From contig NZ_JBFAMC010000002.1 of the NCBI RefSeq assembly GCF_040656415.1, positions 1-64,000 on the forward strand: DNA of 64,000 nt, read 5' to 3'. Origin of the DNA: Rhodococcus_F sp040656415. GTDB taxonomy: Bacteria > Actinomycetota > Actinomycetes > Mycobacteriales > Mycobacteriaceae. The notes below the pieces were generated by a model. The model saw only the letters and a program-made list of their open reading frames with translations. It ran no database searches and had not been told where the DNA came from. A program made the position numbers and the translations under genes. Within the stretch, counting starts at the first letter, position 1. Every line of letters begins with the position of its first letter. This document shows, one piece after another, positions 34,710-42,428 of the stretch.

Positions 34710-36116
34710 GTGGTCGGAAACGCCCATCAGGGGAACGGTGCAGAACCACCCCCGGACGCTGTGCCCCTGTGGCGTGAAGACCGTCTAGTAGCACCCCGGA
34801 GACCGGCACTGCCGTGCGATACCAGTGCCGACGTCGCAATCGTGGGCGCCGGATTCACCGGACTGTGGGCCGCCTACTATCTACTACAGGCCGACCCGTC
34901 GCTGAAAGTCGTTCTCCTCGAACGTGAATTCGCTGGATTCGGCGCCTCCGGTCGCAACGGGGGATGGGCGTCCTCGATCTTCCCGGTATCCCTTGGCCGC
35001 GTCGAACAGCTGTATTCACATCCGTCGGCACTCGCTCTGCAAGCCGCGATGAACGAGACCGTCGCCGAGATCGGGCGAGTCGTCAGCGACGAGAACATCG
35101 AATGCGATTACGCCCGAGAGGGTTTCGTCTCGCTCGCACGAAGCCAAGCGCAGTGGGCACGGGCGCAAGCCACGGTTGCCGGCGCCGAGAGGTTCGGCAT
35201 CCCTGGCCAGTGGCAGCTCCTCGACGCCGGTGCGGCCCGCGACAAGATCAACGCCGCGGGCGTGTTCGGGGGAATCTACACCGAGCACTGCGCGCTTCTG
35301 CACCCCGACAAACTGGTCTGCGGCCTGGCGACGTGGGTCGAGAACCACGGCGGAGTCATATACGAGGACACTGCGGTCGACGAGATCGACAACGGGATCG
35401 TGCGAACAAAGCGCGGTTCGGTCACCGCCTCGGTCGTGATCCGCGCGACGGAGGCGTTCACACCCGAATTCGCAGCCTACCGACGAAATATCGCGCCGCT
35501 CTACTCGCTCGTCGTCGCCACCGCACCACTACCTCCGGAGCTGCGCGCGGAGCTGGGCCTATGCGGACGCACCGCGTTCAACGACCTGCGTAATCTGCGA
35601 ATCTACGCGCACCCGACCAGCGACGGCCGATTGGTGTTCGGTGGCCGAGGGGCGCCGTACCACTTCAGGTCGAAAGTCGACCCGTCCTTCGATGTCGACG
35701 AGAAGATTCACCAGAAGATCATCACCACGATGCACGAGTTCTTCCCGGCGCTACGGGACGTGCCGATCACCCACCGCTGGGGCGGCCCGCTCGGCGTTCC
35801 CCGCGACTGGTTCCCATCAGTTGGCTACGACAAACGCAACAAGATGGCTTGGGCCGGGCCGTATGTCGGCGACGGGGTCGCGACCAGCAACCTCGCAGGC
35901 CGCATCCTACGCAACCTGATCCTCGGCAAACACGACGCGCTGAACTCGCTCCCGGTGGTCAACCACCGCTCCAAGAAGTGGGAAGTTGAACCATTCCGCT
36001 GGATCGAAGTCAACGCGGGCCTGCGTGCGGCCGCAACCGCCGATCTCGAAGAGCGCGTGACCGGCAAGCCGTCCAAAGTATCGGCGTTGATCGAAAAGCT
36101 CACCGGCGCCCACTGA
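34710..36116 (+). CDS. FAD-dependent amine/amino-acid oxidase (DAO family)
   Basis: This 468-residue enzyme has a DAO-type FAD fold. The dinucleotide motif is VAIVGAGFTGLWAAYYL (about 49-65), then an acidic end of strand 2 (VVLLEREFAGFGASGRNGGW), and GPYVGDGVATSNLAGR closes the FAD site. Relatives such as PuuB oxidise gamma-glutamylputrescine or other amines to an aldehyde with peroxide release. The GTG at 34710 has CGGAGG 7 bases upstream; an ATG at 34692 is possible. It is followed at 38 bases by a small cupin, a common pair in amine catabolism. The substrate is inferred only from context. Confidence 0.88.
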   Translation: MVGNAHQGNGAEPPPDAVPLWREDRLVAPRRPALPCDTSADVAIVGAGFTGLWAAYYLLQADPSLKVVLLEREFAGFGASGRNGGWASSIFPVSLGRVEQLYSHPSALALQAAMNETVAEIGRVVSDENIECDYAREGFVSLARSQAQWARAQATVAGAERFGIPGQWQLLDAGAARDKINAAGVFGGIYTEHCALLHPDKLVCGLATWVENHGGVIYEDTAVDEIDNGIVRTKRGSVTASVVIRATEAFTPEFAAYRRNIAPLYSLVVATAPLPPELRAELGLCGRTAFNDLRNLRIYAHPTSDGRLVFGGRGAPYHFRSKVDPSFDVDEKIHQKIITTMHEFFPALRDVPITHRWGGPLGVPRDWFPSVGYDKRNKMAWAGPYVGDGVATSNLAGRILRNLILGKHDALNSLPVVNHRSKKWEVEPFRWIEVNAGLRAAATADLEERVTGKPSKVSALIEKLTGAH

Positions 36117-36154
36117 CAATTCCGAACAACGAAATATCAAGGAGAACGATCACC

Positions 36155-36502
36155 ATGGCCACACTGATCCACCTACCCAGCAGCATCGTTCGTGGGGAGT
36201 TGACCCCCGCAGGCCAAAGGCCCGGCGCCGACAGCGGAGACCCGCAGCTGCGCACCCTGTCGGTCGACGGCAGCACCGACGCCCAGATCGGAATCTGGGA
36301 ATGCGAGCCGGGCGGCTGGCCGGTGATCGACCGCCCCGACACCGAGACCTGCTACATCATCTCCGGCAAGGCCACGCTGACGGACGAAGAAACGGGCACC
36401 AAGGTCGACATCGCAGCCGGCGACTTCGTAGTTCTTCCTGTTGGCTGGTCCGGACGCTGGGACGTCACCGAGACCCTACGCAAGGCGTACAGCATCTTCT
36501 AG
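36155..36502 (+). CDS. Small single-domain cupin
   Basis: This 115-residue protein is one cupin domain of the DUF861 kind: WECEPGGWPV, ETCYIISGKATLTDE, then DFVVLPVGWSGRWDV. The usual metal-binding His positions are replaced (for example by Cys and Tyr in ETCYII), so metal binding is doubtful. It follows the FAD oxidase with AAGGAG before its ATG and probably shares its transcript. Similar cupins often lie beside amine oxidases, perhaps binding a labile product. Its exact role is unknown. Confidence 0.85.
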   Translation: MATLIHLPSSIVRGELTPAGQRPGADSGDPQLRTLSVDGSTDAQIGIWECEPGGWPVIDRPDTETCYIISGKATLTDEETGTKVDIAAGDFVVLPVGWSGRWDVTETLRKAYSIF

Positions 36503-36575
36503 CACCGCTCTCATCGGCAAGGACGGGCGTCCCAGGTGGTCCCGGGAAGTCCGCTGGGTTCTATCATGTAGCCCC

Positions 36576-37118
36576 ATGTCGCTTTCAGTTGTTGCATCCA
36601 GGCGCGTCATAGCGACCCTCGCTGTGACCTGTTCCGTCGCATTGTCCGCCGGCACCGCCACGGCGACCGCCGCCTCGTCTCCGTTCGACCTGCTGGTTTC
36701 CGGATCGGCTGGAACCGGACCCTCCGATTCGACGGATACCACGGTTGTCCAAGAGATCATCTCAGCCACCAATGCAGAACGCACCTCCCGCGGACTTCGG
36801 CCGCTCATCGTCGACTCCGGCCTCACCCGGACTGCGCAGGGTTGGTCCGAGGTGATGGCCAGAACCGGAAAATTCGTCCACAACTCATCTTCCGACGACG
36901 ACCTACGGCCCGGATGGACCGCTGCGGCGGAGAACATCATCGCCGGATGGGATCCCGAATCTGGCTTCGATCTTGTTGCTCGGTGGATGCGGAGCCCCGG
37001 TCACCGCGCCAACATCCTCGATAGGAATCTCACTCACATCGGAGTCGGCTTTGCCACTTCGTCCGGGCGTGACGGCCGGTACGACCACTACGCCACTCAG
37101 AATTTTGCTGCCTACTGA
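36576..37118 (+). CDS. Secreted CAP-domain (SCP/PR-1) protein
   Basis: This 180-residue protein has a signal peptide (VIATLAVTCSVALSAGTATATA) and a CAP domain: SATNAERTSRGLRPL, RTAQGWSEVMARTGKFVHN, GWTAAAENII, VARWMRSPGHRANILDRNLTHIGVGF and DHYATQNFA. The His and Glu of the CAP cavity are present. Bacterial CAP proteins are extracytoplasmic and of mostly unknown role; some bind lipids or are linked to wall turnover. TATCAT at 36562-36567 lies 8 bases before the ATG, suggesting a leaderless transcript. Confidence 0.88.
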   Translation: MSLSVVASRRVIATLAVTCSVALSAGTATATAASSPFDLLVSGSAGTGPSDSTDTTVVQEIISATNAERTSRGLRPLIVDSGLTRTAQGWSEVMARTGKFVHNSSSDDDLRPGWTAAAENIIAGWDPESGFDLVARWMRSPGHRANILDRNLTHIGVGFATSSGRDGRYDHYATQNFAAY

Positions 37119-37161
37119 ACCGGCAAGGTGCGGGTGATCACAGCTTTCGGTGGGCCACTCG

Positions 37162-37566
37162 TCACCGTTCGGTGACCCAGCCGATTCGTGTGGTATCCGA
37201 GAAGCCGAAGAGCCCTTCACCGAGCACGACGTACTCCCCGGACTGTCCGGGGTCATCGAAGCACACCGAGCCGGAGACCGGGGAACCGCCAGGGGCGAGC
37301 TCGTCGTATTCGAGATCTTCGACGCTGGAAAGGTATTCGGAAGTACTACCGCGCCCTGCCGGGTCCTGTAGATGGAACCTGAAGATGCTCGGTACTCGCA
37401 CGGACTCGTCGCTATCGTTTGTCAACGTCACTCTGGTGCAGAGGAATTGTTCGGTGTCGGCGTAGCCACCGGCCTGGATTTCGAGTGGGGCGGCGGTAAT
37501 CGCGACGCCGCCGCGTTCAACCGTGGCACCAATCGGAACACCGGTGTCGTCCGAGTTGCCATCTGA
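37162..37566 (-). pseudogene. 5'-truncated copy of the DUF4352-like protein at 47.8 kb
   Basis: The minus-strand frame is open from just after a TGA (37569-37567) to the TGA at 37162. Its translation aligns over its whole length with the C-terminal domain of the protein at 47778-48449: PIGATVERGG, QFLC, DESVRVPS, LQDPAG, GGSPVSG, VCFDDPGQSGEYVVLG and the identical end RIGWVTER. The N-terminal tail, membrane helix and start codon are missing. The only start codon is a GTG at 37431 within the domain, which would remove its first strands. I call it a decayed partial duplication. Confidence 0.75.
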
Positions 37567-37689
37567 TCATTTCAGACGCTCCACAGCCTAGATGAGTTCC
37601 CACGAAGATCGATTTCGGCTCGGTAGGCCGGTTGACCGGCCGCGTTTTCTCAGCTGGTCGACCTACGAGAATGAAGAACCGCGCGCGAT

Positions 37690-37750
37690 GGTGTAGTCAG
37701 CTATACCGACACAGCCCGACCCGATACGGCATGCTCGAGCGATGGATCAA
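37690..37750. repeat. 60-bp block shared with the ABC transporter promoter region (copy 2)
   Basis: This block covers the 52 bases before the histidine kinase ATG (37742) and its first three codons. It matches 29177-29236 with five or six substitutions and a one-base gap. In this copy the ATG leads into the real kinase gene, so this is the functional version. Confidence 0.75.
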
Positions 37751-38992
37751 AACGAACGGGTAGCGGTGCGCTTGCGCGCCATCCGTTTCCTCGCAGTCGA
37801 ATCCGTCTTCGGCTTCGTATCCTTCTGCTTGTTCATGGTTGGGCTCGTCATCGGGTCATTGCTCATCCTCATCGTGGGCTGGCTCGCGGTACCCGCGTAC
37901 GTCCGGGTGCTGCGGTGGTGGGCGGGACAGGCTAGGAGCCGCGCCGGGCGTTTCACCGGCACCGACATCGTCTCCCGGTATCCGCCGATTCCGCAACACC
38001 CCGGTCTCGACGACCTGCCCAGACTCTTGATCGCGGCGTCGACCCGGCGCGACTTCACGTGGTTGATGATTCACGCGGTTGCAGTACCTGTTGCCGGGTT
38101 GACGGTGGTCTGCCTGCCATTGGCGGCGCTCAACTCGATGGCCATCCCCTTCTACTGGTGGGCGTTTCCTGCAGACATCCCGGTCGGCAGCATCTATCCC
38201 GTCACGTCGTGGTGGGGGGCAGCGCTGATGCCGCTCGTCGGGATCGGGTACGCAGCCATCGGCTGGTGGCTGATCCCGCTCACAGCGCGCGGGGTAGCGA
38301 CACTCGCGGTGGGACTCCTCGCGCCACGGCGGGAACTCGAACTGTCCGAACGGGTCTCGGCCTTGACCGCAAGCCGGGCTGCAGCACTCGACGCGCATGC
38401 GGCGGAGTTGCGGCGCATCGAACGCGACCTCCATGATGGAGCCCAGAACAGGCTGGTGGCCGTCGTGATGATGCTCGGTCTAGCCGAGCGCTCCTTGCGA
38501 ATCGATCCCGAACAGGCTCTTCCGCAACTACTCCGGGCCCAGGACGCCGCTTCGGATGCACTATCGGAACTCCGGACCCTCGTTCACGATATCTATCCGC
38601 CGGTGCTCGACGAGCTCGGACTCGGTGGTGCTGTCTCAGCCCTGGCAGGCCGCTGCGCGGTACCGTGCGTGCTTGACGTGGCGCGGTTACGTCGTGCACC
38701 GGCAGCAGTCGAGTCCGCCGCCTACTTCGTCGTCGCCGAGGCGCTGACCAACGTCACCAAGCACAGCGGCGCTGAGCGCGCAGACGTGACCATCGAAACC
38801 CGTGACGACGACCGGGGGGCGTTGTTGGTGATCGAGGTCGTCGACAACGGCATGGGTGGGGCGGTCGAAACTGCGGGCAGCGGGTTGGCAGGGATCCGTC
38901 GTCGCGTTGCAGCATTCGAGGGAAGTATGAAGATCACCAGCCCGCTCGGCGGGCCGACACGACTCGAGGTGGAGCTGCCGTGCGGATACTGA
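37742..38992 (+). CDS. Sensor histidine kinase (NarL/LuxR-type partner)
   Basis: This 416-residue kinase has an N-terminal sensor-type region with about four membrane helices and a short outer loop (the family often paired with FtsX-type exporters). A HisKA_3 domain with phosphorylated His231 in IERDLHDGAQNRL follows, then an ATPase domain with EALTNVTKHSGAE and VVDNGMGG. It phosphorylates the response regulator encoded next; its stop overlaps that gene's GTG. The start at 37742 matches MDQ in the duplicated block. I infer that it once controlled the ABC exporter at 25.8-29.1 kb. Confidence 0.9.
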   Translation: MDQNERVAVRLRAIRFLAVESVFGFVSFCLFMVGLVIGSLLILIVGWLAVPAYVRVLRWWAGQARSRAGRFTGTDIVSRYPPIPQHPGLDDLPRLLIAASTRRDFTWLMIHAVAVPVAGLTVVCLPLAALNSMAIPFYWWAFPADIPVGSIYPVTSWWGAALMPLVGIGYAAIGWWLIPLTARGVATLAVGLLAPRRELELSERVSALTASRAAALDAHAAELRRIERDLHDGAQNRLVAVVMMLGLAERSLRIDPEQALPQLLRAQDAASDALSELRTLVHDIYPPVLDELGLGGAVSALAGRCAVPCVLDVARLRRAPAAVESAAYFVVAEALTNVTKHSGAERADVTIETRDDDRGALLVIEVVDNGMGGAVETAGSGLAGIRRRVAAFEGSMKITSPLGGPTRLEVELPCGY

Positions 38993-39624
38993 TCGCAGAA
39001 GACGACGCGCTGTTGCGGGAGGGACTCGCGCTCCTGCTCGGCAGCGTCGGGGTCGAGGTGACGGCAGCAGTCGGCGATGCCGAGAAGTTCCTCGACTCGT
39101 TCGAGACGGATCCGCCCGACGGCGCCGTGCTGGATGTCCGGATGCCGCCGACGTTCACGAACGAGGGCTTGAAAGCTGCCATCGAGGCCCGTCGCCGGCG
39201 TCCAAGCTTTCCAGTCTTGGTGCTGTCGGCCTACGTCGAAGACCGATACGCGGGCGAACTGCTGGCGGGCGGCGCAGGCGGTGTCGGCTACCTCCTCAAA
39301 GAGCGGGTCGGCAAAGTCGAGGAGTTCGTCGACGCGCTACGGCGGGTCGTCGACGGGGGAACCGTGATGGATCCCGAAGTGGTCTCTCAGTTGATGAGCC
39401 GACGCCGCGCCGACGATCCCATCCGGACGCTCACCCCACGGGAATCCGAGGTGCTCGAGCTCATGGCCGAGGGCCTCGGTAACGGCGATATCGCCCGCAA
39501 ACTGGTAGTCACCGACACAGCGGTGAGCAAGCACATCGGGAACATCTTCGCGAAACTGGGCCTGTCTGCCTCCGACAGCGGACACAGGCGGGTGCTCGCT
39601 GTCCTCGCCTACTTACGGTCCTGA
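38980..39624 (+). CDS. NarL/LuxR-type response regulator
   Basis: This 214-residue regulator has a receiver domain with acidic pocket E7-D8-D9, phosphorylated D52 in AVLDVRMP, and the switch residues in LVLSAYVE and YLLKERV. The C-terminal LuxR helix-turn-helix reads LTPRESEVLELMAEGLGN, then IARKLVVTDTAVSKHIGNIF. The GTG at 38980 lies inside the end of the kinase gene (13-base overlap), so the two are translated together. Confidence 0.93.
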   Translation: MRILIAEDDALLREGLALLLGSVGVEVTAAVGDAEKFLDSFETDPPDGAVLDVRMPPTFTNEGLKAAIEARRRRPSFPVLVLSAYVEDRYAGELLAGGAGGVGYLLKERVGKVEEFVDALRRVVDGGTVMDPEVVSQLMSRRRADDPIRTLTPRESEVLELMAEGLGNGDIARKLVVTDTAVSKHIGNIFAKLGLSASDSGHRRVLAVLAYLRS

Positions 39625-39682
39625 GTCGGGAAGCTCCTCGAGCAGCAGCACCCATCATGGCGGACATGCAATACTCCATCCC

Positions 39683-40300
39683 GTGGAATCCGGGGGGCGG
39701 AGGGACGTTCGGCTAGAGGTGAAGCAACGGGGACTCGACTCGGACTCGTGGCTAGCGAACAAGATGGGCGACCAGATGCTTGCGCTCGCGCATCCGGTGC
39801 CGCCGGTGTGCGCACGACACGGTGAACCCGAAGTCGAACGAAAGCCTAGGACGCTCGTCTCCATGCCAACGAAGCCCAAGCATGCACTTCCGGTGTGGCG
39901 GCGAAATCTCATTGCGACACCAAGCTTGCTCGAGGACACGCTCCGAGCCCCGACGACCGTGTACACCGTGGGATTGGATTGGCCTTCATGCGCTCGCTGT
40001 ATCAAACTGAAGAAACGTTGGAACACAGCGGCGCTGGTCATGTTCGTTACCGCCCTCATCATGGGAATTGTCCCCATTCTGCTTGCCTTGCAGGGAATCC
40101 GGGGTGGAGTGGGAATGTCGTTCGTGTTTGTCGGATCACTTGTTCCGTTGTTCTTCGCACTGAAACTGAACCAGTTCGCAGATTTGAACGGAGGCCCGTT
40201 AGCCGACATGGTCGGCGGCGCCAAGGTTGCTCCAGATGGCTCGGCTGTCATCGTTTGCCACGCGCATACGGAATTCGTGCGTCAGGCTACGCATCAGTAG
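39683..40300 (+). CDS. Hypothetical membrane protein with a Cys pair
   Basis: I do not recognise this product of up to 205 residues. It has a polar first half containing a CARHGEPEVER segment and a WPSCARCIKLKKRW segment, then two hydrophobic helices (AALVMFVTALIMGIVPILLA and MSFVFVGSLVPLFFAL) and a C-terminal segment with VCHAHTEFVRQ. The layout, with cysteines and histidines in the soluble part, recurs in Rhodococcus membrane proteins of unknown function. The GTG at 39683 lacks a clear ribosome-binding site; an internal ATG at 39764 is possible. Confidence 0.5.
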   Translation: MESGGRRDVRLEVKQRGLDSDSWLANKMGDQMLALAHPVPPVCARHGEPEVERKPRTLVSMPTKPKHALPVWRRNLIATPSLLEDTLRAPTTVYTVGLDWPSCARCIKLKKRWNTAALVMFVTALIMGIVPILLALQGIRGGVGMSFVFVGSLVPLFFALKLNQFADLNGGPLADMVGGAKVAPDGSAVIVCHAHTEFVRQATHQ

Positions 40301-40727
40301 TTGGGATAGACGGAACCTCGACCGAGGTGTAGCACCGTTCTGAGCAGGCACCCGAACTACGCGGATGATGGCGCTACCTTGTCCGCAACCGCGGTCTCAT
40401 AGCCGCACACCCGTGACACGAGACACCTTCGTAGCCGCGGTACAGCGAATGGTCGACGCCGTTGCCGCCAAGAAAGTCTCTACAGCAGCGACCATTTCGC
40501 ATCATGCAAACGTATTGACGAGCATCGCTGAGCGTTTTCTGGAACGGGCCCCACGCAACCTCCGTCGATGCCCTGCGTCGCCGTTCCGAATAGGCGTTCG
40601 CGGAGTCACGCGACATGGTAGTCGTGGTGCCTGTCGGCCCGGTCTTTGTGTCGACACACTCATGCATAGGAGCTGTGGCACTCCACCCGCCCATGCGGAT
40701 GGAGTGCCACAGTAGTAGACCCCGAAC
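40301..40727. other. Gene-free stretch before the first DUF7373-like lipoprotein
   Basis: Open frames cross this 427-base region on both strands, but none has a ribosome-binding site or recognisable product. The right end holds the hairpin at 40673-40712. Nothing else is visible. Confidence 0.5.
40673..40712. terminator. Strong hairpin downstream of the lipoprotein gene
   Basis: A 13-bp perfect stem CTGTGGCACTCCA and complement, plus a further CGC/GCG pair after a mismatch, lies 15 bases past the end of the minus-strand lipoprotein gene. It is a convincing terminator. Confidence 0.75.
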
Positions 40728-41945
40728 TTATTTGGCGTTGTTCAGGATCAGGTACTGCGCGGAGATCCGCTGGTCGATCTGCTCTTTGGGGCCAGATGTG
40801 GACTGGCCCACGTACCGGCCGTTGGCCACCCAGCAGGCATTGCTCCCGCCATTCGTCGTGCATTGCGCCTCGGGTAGGCCGATCGGGGACGCGGCCTTCG
40901 TCCAGCCTTGATCGAGATTGGCGGCAACGAGTCCTTCTACGAGTTTCTGTGCCGACTCGGGTGATCCGGATCGGTAGACGGTCGAGTCGTATACGGCGAT
41001 GCGGTCGGTGTTGGTGTCGTTGAGTAGCGTGTAGAGGCGGGAGGCGTCAGTGACCTGGTCGTTCGCGAGTTGCGCGAAACCGCGCGCACCGTAGACCGCC
41101 ATCTCCTTGTCGGCCAGGGATCCTCCGTCGCGTGGCACGGTGTAGATCAGTACATCGTCCTGGTCGATCTTGATGTCCTCGATCTGCTCGACCGGCGTTG
41201 CGGGGAACCGGTCGATCAACGGTTCTTGTAGTTCGAGGGCCTGCGCGATCGTCCGCGCGGTGGCATCCTTTTCTGCGACCGGCACCCACGCCGAGGAGAA
41301 CAACAGGTAGTTGCCGTGTGCGGTGAAACCCTGTACGGACACAACAGGTTGCTCAGTCCTCCAGTCAGTCGACTCCCTGCTTGACACATAAGTGTTCGGC
41401 AGAATTGCGATCTTCTCCTCCATACGGGTGTTGTCCCCGTCGGCGTCGGGGGTTATCAGACTGGTGTGGACCCGTTCGGCGGCCGAGGCCGCCGCCGCGG
41501 CGTCGGTGAGGCGCAGGACCATCTGGGAAAACTCCCGCTCCCCATCCGGCGTCTTCGCGGAGGTCTTGTAGCCGGCGACCAGTGCTTCACCCATGATGGC
41601 GGCCGCTTCATCGGAGAAGGTGGACTCGAGATCCTTGCCGGTGCTCAACGGACGCGAGGAGCCGAACGACTCAGTCAGCTCAGGGTCGACCTCGAACGGT
41701 AAGATGACGAACTCGGCGAGCCGTTGGCTTTCGATCGCGGCGGCCTTGGCCGAGTCGGCGGTGCCGTATGGGGGCTGCGGAATCGTCGGGAAGTCTCCGG
41801 TGTCCAGCGCAGCGCTGCCCGCGCCTGCAGTAGAGGGTGCAACGTCGCCTCCGGTAGCGTCGGCTTCCTGATCGCCGCATCCCGCCAGCAGGATCCCGGC
41901 GGCAACTGCACCGGCGGCCGCGCGCACAACTTTGGTCGTTCTCAC
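40728..41945 (-). CDS. Lipoprotein, paralogue of the one at 42.4 kb (DUF7373-like)
   Basis: This 405-residue protein has a signal peptide with lipobox LLAGC and a long extracytoplasmic domain. It resembles its divergent neighbour throughout: a FPT-P start, LVAGY, RLTDAAAAASAA, an ILPNTYV strand, TAHGNYLL, ALELQEPLID, YGARGFAQ, DRIAVYDST and SAQYLILNNAK at the end. Two cysteines near the end (AQCTTNGGSNAC) may form a disulfide. The GTG at 41945 is preceded by AAGGAAATACGCAG. Similar lipoproteins are confined to mycolata as far as I know; function unknown. It lies beside the dynamin/Hsp70 region, perhaps part of it. Confidence 0.85.
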   Translation of the reverse strand: MRTTKVVRAAAGAVAAGILLAGCGDQEADATGGDVAPSTAGAGSAALDTGDFPTIPQPPYGTADSAKAAAIESQRLAEFVILPFEVDPELTESFGSSRPLSTGKDLESTFSDEAAAIMGEALVAGYKTSAKTPDGEREFSQMVLRLTDAAAAASAAERVHTSLITPDADGDNTRMEEKIAILPNTYVSSRESTDWRTEQPVVSVQGFTAHGNYLLFSSAWVPVAEKDATARTIAQALELQEPLIDRFPATPVEQIEDIKIDQDDVLIYTVPRDGGSLADKEMAVYGARGFAQLANDQVTDASRLYTLLNDTNTDRIAVYDSTVYRSGSPESAQKLVEGLVAANLDQGWTKAASPIGLPEAQCTTNGGSNACWVANGRYVGQSTSGPKEQIDQRISAQYLILNNAK

Positions 41946-42428
41946 CTGCGTATTTCCTTTCCTGCGAGTGTCACCGCACGGCAGCGGTGTGTCGCTGGTA
42001 AATATGTCGTCCCCGGTTCGATGCCCCCGGAGCGTAGAAAGTTCCCGGTGTGACTTGTCAGGATCATCTGTGACGGCATGGAGTACCGCCACGGCAAGGC
42101 GTAGATCGACGAGATCCCCGCGGCCTACAAGACGATCGACGTGGTGATGGAAAACGCATCCGGCCAAGTCACGTCCTGCATGAACTGCGCCAGTTCCTGA
42201 ACGTCAAGGGACAGTGAGGATTGGAGTTCGACACTGAAGAATCGGATGCTTGTTGTCAGTGAGATTGTTAGCCAGGTCACATCAAAGGTGCGGAACATTC
42301 CTGCGCTGGGGCGCATCGAACCGAAGACGATTCCCCGCCTCGGCGGCATCTACCCGGTCACGGGCACGCAGCCATCGTTCGACTACCGCTGCCGTGCACA
42401 GTGCCACACGATGCAGGAAAGGTAGACC
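41946..42428. other. Region between the divergent lipoprotein genes
   Basis: These 483 bases should contain both lipoprotein promoters. They also hold the decayed tail of an rtcB gene (42066-42217, listed separately). The right end carries the ribosome-binding site AGGAAAGG of the second lipoprotein gene. Confidence 0.6.
42066..42217 (+). pseudogene. Decayed 3' end of an RtcB (RNA ligase) gene
   Basis: Translation from 42066 reads CDGMEYRHGKA, a TAG (42102-42104), then IDEIPAAYKTIDVVMENA, which fits the end of RtcB (normally DEAPAAYKDID and a helix). A shift of frame then gives HELRQFLNVKGQ before TGA at 42217, matching the conserved RtcB ending LRQVVCVKG-type. So the last 50 codons of rtcB are present with one stop and one frameshift. 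No intact rtcB is in the window. Confidence 0.7.

Noticed and set aside
40365..40715. 116-codon plus-strand open frame with a helix-like start
   Set aside because: No ribosome-binding site, no recognisable product, and its end lies over a strong terminator hairpin.
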